A stretch of 64,000 bases of DNA from Ruegeria pomeroyi (lineage in GTDB: Bacteria > Pseudomonadota > Alphaproteobacteria > Rhodobacterales > Rhodobacteraceae): positions 186,001 through 250,000 of the forward strand of contig NZ_JAGQAG010000001.1 in the NCBI RefSeq assembly GCF_021405525.1, given 5' to 3'. The translations under genes and the position numbers were made by a program. The notes beneath the pieces are model-generated. The model did not search any database. It was not told where the DNA came from and was given only the letters and a program-made list of their open reading frames with translations. Shown in pieces: positions 56,553 through 64,000 of this stretch (positions are counted from its first letter, which is position 1; each line of letters opens with the position of its first letter).

Positions 56553-57465
56553 GCGCCAGAAATACATCCTCGAGATCGGCCTGTTCGGTGCGCACGTCGC
56601 GGATGCGGATGCCAGCGGAACGGACTGCTTCCAGCACAGATTCTGCGCTGGTGCTCTGGCTGTGATAGCGCAATGCCAGAGTGCCGTCGTCGCGCGCCTC
56701 GGCCTCGATCCCCGGGCCTTGCGGCAGATCGGTGATGGGCCCTTCGGGCAAGATCACCATCGCGCGCGCGTCGAGGCGGCCGAGCAGGTTGGCGGTGCTG
56801 TCCCGTGCCACCACCTGACCCTGATTGATGATGGCGATCTGGTCACACATCTCCTGCGCCTCTTCCAGGTAATGGGTGGTCAGGATGATGGTCATGCCTT
56901 CGGCGTTCAGCTTGCGCACATTGGTCCAGAGCATTTGGCGCAGCTCGATATCGACGCCGGCGGTGGGTTCGTCCAGCACCAGAACCTGCGGCCGGTGCAC
57001 CAGCGCCTTGCCCAGCAACAGCCGCCGCCGCATGCCGCCCGACAGGGTACGAGCATAGGCCTCGGCCTTGTCGCTGAGGCCGATCATGGCGAGGATTTCG
57101 TCACTCCAGCGCCGTGATTTGGGCACACCGTATAGACCGGCCTGAACTTCCAGCGCGGCACGCGGGGTGAAGAACGGGTCGAGGTTCAGCTCTTGCGGCA
57201 TCACCCCGATGGCGGCACGCGACTGGCGCGGGTTCTGATCCTGGTCAAACCCCCAGATCGTGACCCTGCCAGAGGTCTTGGTGACCAGCCCGGCAAGGAT
57301 GTTGATCAACGTGGATTTCCCCGCCCCATTCGGGCCCAGCAGGCCAAAGACAGAGCCGCGCGGCACGCTCAGGTCGATCCCTTTCAGAGCCTGCTTTTCC
57401 GGCTGTCCGTGACTGCCGCGATAGGTCTTGGTCAGACCCTCGATCCGGATTGCGTCTTCGGTCAT
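56536..57465 (-). CDS. ABC transporter ATP-binding protein (ABC-2 type)
   Basis: A 309-aa ATPase with Walker A GPNGAGKST, signature LSGGMRRRLL and Walker B VLVLDEPTAGVD, plus a C-terminal extension of about 80 residues as in ABC-2 drug or polysaccharide exporters. Homology begins at the ATG at 57465. No permease gene is adjacent in the window, so the partner lies elsewhere. Confidence 0.88.
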   Translation of the reverse strand: MTEDAIRIEGLTKTYRGSHGQPEKQALKGIDLSVPRGSVFGLLGPNGAGKSTLINILAGLVTKTSGRVTIWGFDQDQNPRQSRAAIGVMPQELNLDPFFTPRAALEVQAGLYGVPKSRRWSDEILAMIGLSDKAEAYARTLSGGMRRRLLLGKALVHRPQVLVLDEPTAGVDIELRQMLWTNVRKLNAEGMTIILTTHYLEEAQEMCDQIAIINQGQVVARDSTANLLGRLDARAMVILPEGPITDLPQGPGIEAEARDDGTLALRYHSQSTSAESVLEAVRSAGIRIRDVRTEQADLEDVFLALTSAG

Positions 57466-57554
57466 GCGCGGCTCTTGCTCCTGCTCGCCTTGTCGCTCAT
57501 AAACGGACCTAATCCATGTCCGCAGTGCCGACAACCTGAAGAAAGGCCCCCGCG

Positions 57555-57731
57555 ATGACCATCCAAGCGCCGGAAACCAAGATCGTTGAAAAAAGCCGCG
57601 TTGCCTGTGACGGGGGCGAAGGCGCTTTGGGACACCCGCGCGTCTGGTTGCAGATCCCCGAAGATAGCGGCTGGGTCGAATGCCCCTATTGCGATTGCAA
57701 ATATGTTCTGAAGGGCACAGAGCAAGGCTGA
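57555..57731 (+). CDS. Small zinc-finger (CHCC) protein
   Basis: A 58-aa protein with the CHCC zinc-finger arrangement: Cys18, His27, and the pair CPYC (residues 43-46). Related to the NDUFS6 accessory subunit of complex I, where it binds zinc. [20 protein letters not shown] matches the family start. It is under 60 codons and easily missed. Confidence 0.88.
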   Translation: MTIQAPETKIVEKSRVACDGGEGALGHPRVWLQIPEDSGWVECPYCDCKYVLKGTEQG

Positions 57732-57813
57732 TTGCCTGCCCAAACGGGTTCCGCCCAAATCTCGCCCCGATTTTCACTTAGCCGCTTTGGTGCGACCATC
57801 GTGGGTAAGTGAC

Positions 57814-58284
57814 ATGACAGACATGACCGCTGCTGATACGGGCAACCCGGTTTTTGGTTGGACCGGATTCTTCCTTGCAGCACTGGCCTTGTTCGCGGCG
57901 CTTTTCGTGTTCTGGGCCGGGCCGTTTGCACCGCAACAATCCACCGGCGTTTCGCTGGGCGAGCTTGCTGCTGAGATCGGAAAATCGACCTTGAGGGCCG
58001 CCGCAGGCATGGAGCAACCCGAACCGGTCGCTCCCACCCGCGACCTGGATGACTACCTGCGTATCGGTGTCGCCATGTTGGGCGGTTTGGCAATTGTTGT
58101 CTCGGTGATTGGCATCCTTCGTCATGAAAAACGACGTCCGGCCATCGCCGGAGTGGTCATCGGAACGGGCGCGATCCTGTTCCAGTTTGTTACCGTAGCC
58201 TTTTTCGCCCTCCTCGGCGCGTTGGTCATCATGGCGCTGCTGAACAGTTTCTCGGATGTGTTCAGCGGTCTGTTTGGTGGCTAA
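57814..58284 (+). CDS. Hypothetical membrane protein
   Basis: A 156-aa protein with about four hydrophobic segments (residues 15-36, 80-97, 104-122 and 126-148). No recognised family. The start at 57814 is chosen over a GTG 27 bases upstream because it begins just before the first helix; no clear ribosome site for either. It precedes polA by 70 bases on the same strand. Confidence 0.65.
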   Translation: MTDMTAADTGNPVFGWTGFFLAALALFAALFVFWAGPFAPQQSTGVSLGELAAEIGKSTLRAAAGMEQPEPVAPTRDLDDYLRIGVAMLGGLAIVVSVIGILRHEKRRPAIAGVVIGTGAILFQFVTVAFFALLGALVIMALLNSFSDVFSGLFGG

Positions 58285-58354
58285 GGCATGTTCCTGACTG
58301 GTCACCCGGCTGACCCTGTGGCAGAACCATCCCTGACCGACAGGGAGAGCGCGC

Positions 58355-61156
58355 ATGAGCAATTTCGGGAAAGGCTGCCATCTGCATCTGATCGACGGAT
58401 CGGCCTTTATCTTTCGCGCCTATCACGCGCTGCCGCCGCTGACGCGCAAATCCGACGGGCTGCCGATCGGGGCGGTGTCCGGCTTCTGCAACATGCTGCA
58501 ACGCTATGTCGATGGTGATCACGGCCCTGATGCGCCGACCCATCTGGCGGTGATCTTCGACAAGGGCAGTCACACCTTCCGCAACGACCTCTACGACCTT
58601 TACAAGGCCAACCGCGAGGCGATGCCCGAGGACCTGCGTCCACAGATTCCGCTGACCCGGCAGGCGACCGAGGCGTTCAACATCCCCTGCAAGGAGCTGG
58701 AGGGATATGAGGCTGACGACATCATCGCCACCCTGGCGCATCAGGCGCGCGACGCGGGCGGGCGGGTGACCATCGTCAGTTCCGACAAGGACCTGATGCA
58801 ACTGGTGGGTGACGGGGTCGAGATGTTCGACGCCATGAAGAACAAGCGCATCGACCGCGATGGCGTGTTCGAGAAATTCGGCGTCTTTCCTGACCGCGTT
58901 GTCGATGTGCAGGCGCTGGCGGGCGACAGTGTCGACAACGTGCCCGGCGCCCCCGGCATCGGCGTCAAGACCGCAGCACTCCTGATCAACGAGTTCGGCT
59001 CGCTCGAAGAGCTGCTGGACCGTGCCGAAGAGATCAAGCAGCCCAAGCGCCGCCAGACCCTGATCGACATGCGCGCCCAGATCGAGCTTTCGAAACGCCT
59101 GGTCGCGCTCGATGCGAACACGCCGCTAGACTTCACGCTGGACGATCTGGAACTGCGCGACCCGGATCCAGATACGCTTCTGGGCTTCCTGGCCGAGATG
59201 GAATTCCGCACCCTGACCAAGCGGATCGCCGACAAGCTGGGCACCGAGGCTCCGGTCATCACCGAGGCCCCGGCCCCCGCGACAGAGGATGCGCCCGCCC
59301 CCGAACAACCGCCCTTTGACGCGTCCAAATACGAATGCGTGCGCGATGCGGCGGCACTGGAAAAATGGATCGCCCAGGCCCGCGAACGGGGCTGGGTCGC
59401 GGTCGATACCGAGACCACCGGCCTCAACGAGATGACCGCCGATCTGGTCGGTATCTCTCTGGCGGTAGAGCCGGGCGCCGCCTGTTACATCCCGCTGACC
59501 CATCGCGACGGTGACGCGGGTGATCTCTTTGGCTCGGACAAGCTGGCCGAGGGGCAGATGCCGCTGCAAGAGGCGCTCGATCTGCTGAAACCGGTGCTCG
59601 AGGATCCCGCGATCCTCAAGATCGGGCAGAACATGAAATATGATGCAAAGATCTTTGCCCGCTACGGCGTTGCGGTGTCGCCAATCGACGACACCATGTT
59701 GCTGTCCTATGCGATGCATGGTGGTTTGCACGGGCATGGGATGGACACGCTCAGCGAACGCTATCTCAGCCATACACCGATCCCGATCAAGCCGCTCTTG
59801 GGTTCGGGAAAATCGGCGATCACCTTTGACAAGGTGCCGATCGACGAAGCGACCGCCTATGCCGCCGAGGATGCCGACATCACACTGCGGCTCTGGCAGC
59901 TGTTCAAGCCGCAGCTGCACCGCGCGCAGGTCACCACCGTCTATGAAACGCTGGAACGCCCGCTGGTGCCGGTGCTGGCCGAGATGGAGATGCATGGCGT
60001 AAAGGTCGACCGCGAGGTGTTGAGCCGGATGTCGAACGCCTTCGCGCAAAAGATGGCGGGGCTTGAGGCCGAGATTCACGACCTGGCAGGTGAGACATTC
60101 AACGTTGGGTCGCCTGCTCAAGTGGGCGAGATCCTGTTCGACAAGATGTCGCTTGAGGGCGGCAAGAAGGGCAAGACCGGCAAGTATTCGACCCCGGCGG
60201 ATGTGCTCGAGGATCTGGCGACCGAACACGAACTGCCCGCGCGGATCCTTGACTGGCGGCAACTGAGCAAGCTGAAATCGACCTATACCGACGCGCTCCA
60301 GACCCATATCAACCCCGATACCGGGCGGGTGCATACGTCATATGCCATCACCGGCGCCAATACCGGGCGGCTGGCCTCGACCGACCCGAACCTGCAAAAC
60401 ATCCCCGTGCGCACCGAAGAAGGCCGCCGCATCCGCGAGGCTTTCGTGGCCGAGCCGGGCAATGTTCTGCTGAGCCTCGACTACTCCCAGATCGAGTTGC
60501 GCATCCTGGCCCATATCGCCGATATCCCGGCGCTGAAACAGGCGTTTGCCGACGGGCTCGACATCCACGCGATGACCGCGTCCGAGATGTTCGAGGTGCC
60601 GCTTGCGGAAATGACGCCCGAGATTCGCCGTCGCGCCAAGGCGATCAACTTTGGCGTGATCTACGGCATCTCGGGCTTTGGTCTGGCGCGCAACCTGCGC
60701 ATTCCGCGCGCCGAGGCGCAGGAATTCATCGACCGCTATTTCGAGCGTTTCCCCGGCATCCGGACCTACATGGACGACACCATCGCCTTTGCCAAGGAGC
60801 ATGGCTATGTACAGACCCTGTTCGGCCGGCGCATCCATACACCCGAGATCAACGCCAAGGGGCCACATGCAGGCTTTGCCCGCCGCGCGGCGATCAATGC
60901 GCCGATCCAGGGTACGGCGGCGGATGTGATCCGCCGCGCCATGGTGCGGATGCCGGATGCCATTCGCGACCTGCCAGCAAAAATGCTGCTTCAGGTGCAT
61001 GACGAACTTCTGTTCGAAGTGGCAGAGGACGCTGTCGAGGACACAATCGCCGCAGCTCGCGACATAATGGAGGGCGCCGCCGATCCGGCGGTGCGACTGG
61101 ATGTGCGGCTGGTGGTGGATGCGGGCCGGGGCGCCAACTGGGCCGAGGCACATTAG
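58355..61156 (+). CDS. polA: DNA polymerase I
   Basis: PolA (933 aa) fills gaps and removes RNA primers. The N-terminal 5'-nuclease (about residues 5-290, with SSDKDLMQLV and NVPGAPGIGVKTA), an active 3'-5' exonuclease (VAVDTETTGLNE keeps the DxE pair), and the polymerase domain (motif A LSLDYSQIELRIL, motif C QVHDELLFEV) are all present. Long acidic linker near 300-320. AGGGAGAG precedes the ATG. Confidence 0.97.
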   Translation: MSNFGKGCHLHLIDGSAFIFRAYHALPPLTRKSDGLPIGAVSGFCNMLQRYVDGDHGPDAPTHLAVIFDKGSHTFRNDLYDLYKANREAMPEDLRPQIPLTRQATEAFNIPCKELEGYEADDIIATLAHQARDAGGRVTIVSSDKDLMQLVGDGVEMFDAMKNKRIDRDGVFEKFGVFPDRVVDVQALAGDSVDNVPGAPGIGVKTAALLINEFGSLEELLDRAEEIKQPKRRQTLIDMRAQIELSKRLVALDANTPLDFTLDDLELRDPDPDTLLGFLAEMEFRTLTKRIADKLGTEAPVITEAPAPATEDAPAPEQPPFDASKYECVRDAAALEKWIAQARERGWVAVDTETTGLNEMTADLVGISLAVEPGAACYIPLTHRDGDAGDLFGSDKLAEGQMPLQEALDLLKPVLEDPAILKIGQNMKYDAKIFARYGVAVSPIDDTMLLSYAMHGGLHGHGMDTLSERYLSHTPIPIKPLLGSGKSAITFDKVPIDEATAYAAEDADITLRLWQLFKPQLHRAQVTTVYETLERPLVPVLAEMEMHGVKVDREVLSRMSNAFAQKMAGLEAEIHDLAGETFNVGSPAQVGEILFDKMSLEGGKKGKTGKYSTPADVLEDLATEHELPARILDWRQLSKLKSTYTDALQTHINPDTGRVHTSYAITGANTGRLASTDPNLQNIPVRTEEGRRIREAFVAEPGNVLLSLDYSQIELRILAHIADIPALKQAFADGLDIHAMTASEMFEVPLAEMTPEIRRRAKAINFGVIYGISGFGLARNLRIPRAEAQEFIDRYFERFPGIRTYMDDTIAFAKEHGYVQTLFGRRIHTPEINAKGPHAGFARRAAINAPIQGTAADVIRRAMVRMPDAIRDLPAKMLLQVHDELLFEVAEDAVEDTIAAARDIMEGAADPAVRLDVRLVVDAGRGANWAEAH

Positions 61157-61208
61157 CGTCCGCTGCACGCGGTTCGCGTGGCGCCCCGTCAACCTGACCT
61201 GGCCGGGT

Positions 61209-61439
61209 TCAGGTTTCGCTGCGCACCAGGGCGGCGACCAGACGACGGGTCAACGGCGCCACGAACAGCAGCACCACCAGCGCGATGGGCCAGGCCAGCA
61301 TCCAGGCGCTCATCCATTTGGCGGCCATGCCCGGAGCCACTCCGACAGCTCGGACCGTGGCCACGCATGTCACGATACAAGACATCAGGCCGGACATGAT
61401 CGCGGCAGAGAGCAGGGGGGCGAACCGGGCGGGAAACAT
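61209..61439 (-). CDS. DUF2798 membrane protein
   Basis: A 76-aa protein with two hydrophobic segments (about residues 5-30 and 42-65) matching DUF2798. AGGAGA is about 6 bases before the ATG. Function unknown. It converges on polA. Confidence 0.8.
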   Translation of the reverse strand: MFPARFAPLLSAAIMSGLMSCIVTCVATVRAVGVAPGMAAKWMSAWMLAWPIALVVLLFVAPLTRRLVAALVRSET

Positions 61440-61505
61440 AGAGATCTCCTAATGCATTCAAAATGTCGCATATAACATCACCATCCGCGATGCAATCGCT
61501 TCGGA

Positions 61506-62435
61506 TCAGACGGCACTGACCCAGGCGATAAAGGCGGGTACGGTCAGGATCGAGACGGCGGTTGAGAGCAGGATCGCCGCCGAAGCGCGCTGTGGCGCCA
61601 CCCCGTAATGGGCGGCCAGCATATAGACATTGCCCGCCACCGGCAGGGCTGCGGCGGCAATCGCGACCGAGGCCGAGAACGCATCGACCGGGAACACCCA
61701 CAAGACCGCCAGCGCCACCAGAACCGGGTGGATGATCAGCTTGCACAGGCTCAGCCAGGCGGCGATCTGTACCCGTTCGGCCGAGCGTCCAGCCAGCGAG
61801 GCGCCGATTGCAAACAGCGCGCCGGGGGTCGCCGCCCCACCGAGAATGGTCAGAAAATCGTTCAGCGGTCCGGGGATCGGCAGGCGCAGCGATGACCAGA
61901 TCAGCCCGGCGGAGATGCTGACGATCATCGGGTTCTTGAGCAGCCCCAGACCGATCAGGCGCAGCGTCCCAAGGCTCAGCCGCCCGTCACGCCCGCCATT
62001 GATCAGGATCACGATGAGCGAGGAAAACACGATCAGATCGACCGACAGGACCAGCATGACCGGGCCGATCGCCGCCTCACCAAACAGCATGGCCAGCATC
62101 GGCAGGCCCAAGAAACCGACATTGCCGATGGCGGCGCACTGCGCCTCGACCGCCGCGGTCGGCACGTCGAGCTTGCGCAGGAAAGCGACCAGTGAGGCGA
62201 TGCCATAGACCCCGGCGGTGCCCCAGAGATAGCCCATCACCAATTGCCCGTTGAAGATTTCGGCAAAGGGCAGGGTGGCGGCAAACCGGAACAGCATCGC
62301 CGACAGGGCAAAGAAAAACACGAACTTGGTCAGATAGGCGGTCGCCTCGGGCGTGAAGAACCGCGTGCGACCGGCCCAGAACCCCAGGCCGATGATCACG
62401 AAAAATGGCAATGTGCGCAGAAAGATCTCGACCAT
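61506..62435 (-). CDS. AEC family transporter
   Basis: A 309-aa permease of the auxin efflux carrier family with about ten hydrophobic segments. Typical features are FFVIIGLGFWAGR at the N-terminus and LLKNPMIVSISAGLIW in the middle. Exports or imports small organic acids; substrate unknown. In other Rhodobacterales it stands alone, as here. Confidence 0.85.
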   Translation of the reverse strand: MVEIFLRTLPFFVIIGLGFWAGRTRFFTPEATAYLTKFVFFFALSAMLFRFAATLPFAEIFNGQLVMGYLWGTAGVYGIASLVAFLRKLDVPTAAVEAQCAAIGNVGFLGLPMLAMLFGEAAIGPVMLVLSVDLIVFSSLIVILINGGRDGRLSLGTLRLIGLGLLKNPMIVSISAGLIWSSLRLPIPGPLNDFLTILGGAATPGALFAIGASLAGRSAERVQIAAWLSLCKLIIHPVLVALAVLWVFPVDAFSASVAIAAAALPVAGNVYMLAAHYGVAPQRASAAILLSTAVSILTVPAFIAWVSAV

Positions 62436-62474
62436 TCGAAATTGGTAACATGATTTGACCGGATGACAAGGCCG

Positions 62475-63449
62475 CTAGCCGCTGCCGATCAGCACTCCGG
62501 CGGCCAACACCAGCGCGCCGCCCACCACAACCTGGAATGCGGCGCGGAAGAACGGCGTTTCCATATATTTGTTCTGGATCCAGGCGATGGCCCAAAGCTC
62601 GAAAAACACGATCAAGATCGCGATGCTGGTCGCGGTCCAGAAATCGGGGATCAGATAGGGCAAGGCATGGCCCAACCCACCCAGCGTCGTCATGATGCCC
62701 GAGGCAAAGCCGCGCTTGACCGGAGAGCCCCGGCCCGACAATTCGCCATCGTCCGAGGCGGCCTCGGTAAAGCCCATCGAGATGCCGGCCCCGACCGATG
62801 CAGCGACACCGACCAGAAAGGTGGTCCAGGTGTCCTGAGTGGCGAATGCGGTGGCAAAGATCGGTGCCAGTGTCGACACCGACCCGTCCATCAGCCCGGC
62901 CAGTCCCGGCTGTACCCAGGTCAGGATGAACTGGCGATGCGCGGTTGCTTCCTCTGTCGCGCGGGTCTCGTCGTCCAGATGGGTCGATTCAAGATCGGAC
63001 GCGGTGGCCTGATGCCCCGCCTCTGCGGCGGCCAGATCTCCCAGCAACTTGCGGGTGGCGGCATCGGTCGAGCGGGCGGCGGCGGCCAGATAAAATCGCT
63101 CGGCATCGCGCTCCATCGCTGTTGCCTCGGTGCGAATTCGTTCGATCCCGAGGTTTTCGACCAGCCAGACGGGCCTGCGCGCATAATACCCAGCGACATG
63201 CTCGCGCCGGATCAGCGGGATCACCGCGCCAAAGCGCCGTTCATGCAGGGCGATCAGTTGGACCCGGTGTTGATCCTCTTCGGCGGCCATGCCGTCGAAC
63301 AGTTTGGCCGTGGCGGGGAAATCGGCGCGCAGCATCTCGGCGTAAGAGCGGTAAATGCGCGCATCGTCCTCTTCGGAGGAGATCGCCAAGGCGATCACCT
63401 CTTGTTCTGACAGATCGCGAAAGTGTTTGCGATAGGATAGAAACCGCAT
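62475..63449 (-). CDS. mbfA: Iron exporter MbfA (ferritin-like plus VIT1 domain)
   Basis: A 324-aa fusion. Residues 1-145 form a ferritin-like di-iron domain with repeated Glu and ExxH motifs (ISSEEDDAR, AAEEDQHRVQL, AEAGHQA). Residues 165-320 form a VIT1/CCC1-type membrane domain (AGLMDGSVSTLAP). In related species MbfA exports iron and guards against peroxide. The in-frame codons upstream of 63449 overlap the promoter; GAGG is 7 bases before this ATG. Regulation by Irr is likely. Confidence 0.9.
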   Translation of the reverse strand: MRFLSYRKHFRDLSEQEVIALAISSEEDDARIYRSYAEMLRADFPATAKLFDGMAAEEDQHRVQLIALHERRFGAVIPLIRREHVAGYYARRPVWLVENLGIERIRTEATAMERDAERFYLAAAARSTDAATRKLLGDLAAAEAGHQATASDLESTHLDDETRATEEATAHRQFILTWVQPGLAGLMDGSVSTLAPIFATAFATQDTWTTFLVGVAASVGAGISMGFTEAASDDGELSGRGSPVKRGFASGIMTTLGGLGHALPYLIPDFWTATSIAILIVFFELWAIAWIQNKYMETPFFRAAFQVVVGGALVLAAGVLIGSG

Positions 63450-63462
63450 GCTCGACCTCAAA

Positions 63463-63503
63463 TTAGAATGATTCCAAGATAGCGTGCGCGCCCTTGCTTG
63501 CAA
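63463..63503 (-). promoter_or_regulatory. Iron control element (Irr box) and promoter of mbfA
   Basis: TTAGAA-TGA-TTCCAA at 63463-63477 is close to the alphaproteobacterial Irr box (TTAGAA-N3-TTCTAA), one base off. It overlaps a promoter on the minus strand, TTGCAA (63503-63498), 16 bases, TATCTT (63481-63476). Its place just downstream of the -10 suits repression by Irr when iron is low. Confidence 0.65.
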
Positions 63504-63577
63504 CCGGTTTCGTCCGAATCGTTGAAACTACAGCCGCCGCAAAATAGGTTAACAAACCGAACATCAGCGGAGACGGA

Positions 63578-64000
63578 ATGACCCAGGCTTCGACCATTCT
63601 GCGCACAGGACGCAAATTCGGCCAAGTGCTCAGGGGCGCGCGCGACGTGTTCATGAACGATGGGTTCGAAGGCGCCAATGTCGATGACATCGCGCGGGCG
63701 GCCGGTGTGTCCAAGGCGACTCTTTACAGCTATTTTCCCGACAAGCGCCTGTTGTTCGTCGAAGTGGCACAGAATGAATGCCAGCTGATGGCCGAACGTA
63801 TCCTGTCAATGATCGATGAAACCCGGCCCGCGCGCGAGGTGCTGACCATCACCGCGACGCAACTGGTGGCGTTCCTGATTTCGGATTTCGCTCAGCAGGT
63901 ATTTCGTATCTGCCTGGCCGAGCGAGAACGCTTCCCCGAACTGGCGCGTGCCTTCTATGCAGCGGGGCCTGAGAACGGCCAGCGCCAGATCTGCGAATAT
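63578..64000 (+). CDS. TetR family transcriptional regulator, 5' part
   Basis: The first 141 codons are present; the frame runs off the right edge. A TetR helix-turn-helix lies at about residues 15-60 (FEGANVDDIARAAGVSKATLYSYFPDKRLLF). The C-terminal part (LAERERFPELARAFYAAGPEN) fits the AefR-like TetR_C group. Divergent from mbfA, 128 bases apart. Target unknown. Confidence 0.88.
   Translation, partial: MTQASTILRTGRKFGQVLRGARDVFMNDGFEGANVDDIARAAGVSKATLYSYFPDKRLLFVEVAQNECQLMAERILSMIDETRPAREVLTITATQLVAFLISDFAQQVFRICLAERERFPELARAFYAAGPENGQRQICEY

Overview
The window is about 64 kb of a GC-rich chromosome from an alphaproteobacterium. It most resembles the Rhodobacteraceae, Roseobacter clade (Ruegeria-like). 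This is inferred from the RegB/RegA/SenC redox system, the order gidA-gidB-parA-parB beside rho and hemJ, the maf-aroE-coaE-dnaQ-secB block, AddAB in place of RecBCD, and AmgK/MurU next to TsaE. Almost every base lies in a gene. I see no rRNA or tRNA genes, insertion sequences, prophage or CRISPR array.

Region 1 (1-22.5 kb) is the replication-origin neighbourhood. mutS (3' end), grpE and hrcA are followed by rph-rdgB-hemW-DUF454. Then parB, parA, rsmG, mnmG, mnmE, rho and hemJ all read leftward, and maf, aroE, coaE and dnaQ read rightward. Between the two groups, at 12.2-12.6 kb, is the only gene-free stretch longer than 300 bases. It is AT-rich and carries DnaA boxes, and is the likely oriC. 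Two perfect parS sites lie inside the 5' ends of rsmG and mnmG. After secB come envelope genes (fxsA, a Tim44-like gene, mltA, smr, a lipoprotein hydrolase), then hslVU and a DUF1127 gene.

Region 2 (22.5-25.7 kb) is an arsenate-resistance operon: an ArsR-ArsC fusion, an ArsJ-associated GAPDH and the ArsJ efflux permease. Its promoter looks leaderless and overlaps a candidate operator.

Region 3 (25.7-41.5 kb) reads mostly leftward: regB, a PAS-only membrane protein, tsaE, amgK, murU, addB, addA, trxA and two tandem Lin0512-family genes. senC and regA diverge from regB and are followed by a family 61 glycosyltransferase and an HD hydrolase.

Region 4 (41.5-51.9 kb) holds ahcY, small secreted or DUF proteins, a candidate small RNA (44821-44924), the tsaD-gpsA-YciI-EVE-DUF1761 group, and hemD-mic60-like-hemY. 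The Mic60-like protein contains a perfect 32-unit hexanucleotide repeat encoding (Glu-Ala)32.

Region 5 (51.9-64 kb) holds a GMC oxidoreductase, glutathione-dependent formaldehyde dehydrogenase, small lipoprotein and DUF genes, a sterol-desaturase-like enzyme, an ABC ATPase, polA, an AEC transporter and the iron exporter mbfA with an Irr-type iron control element. It ends in a TetR-family regulator cut by the window edge. Heme synthesis (hemW, hemJ, hemD, hemY), tRNA modification (mnmE, mnmG, tsaD, tsaE) and DNA replication or repair (mutS, dnaQ, polA, addAB) recur through the window.
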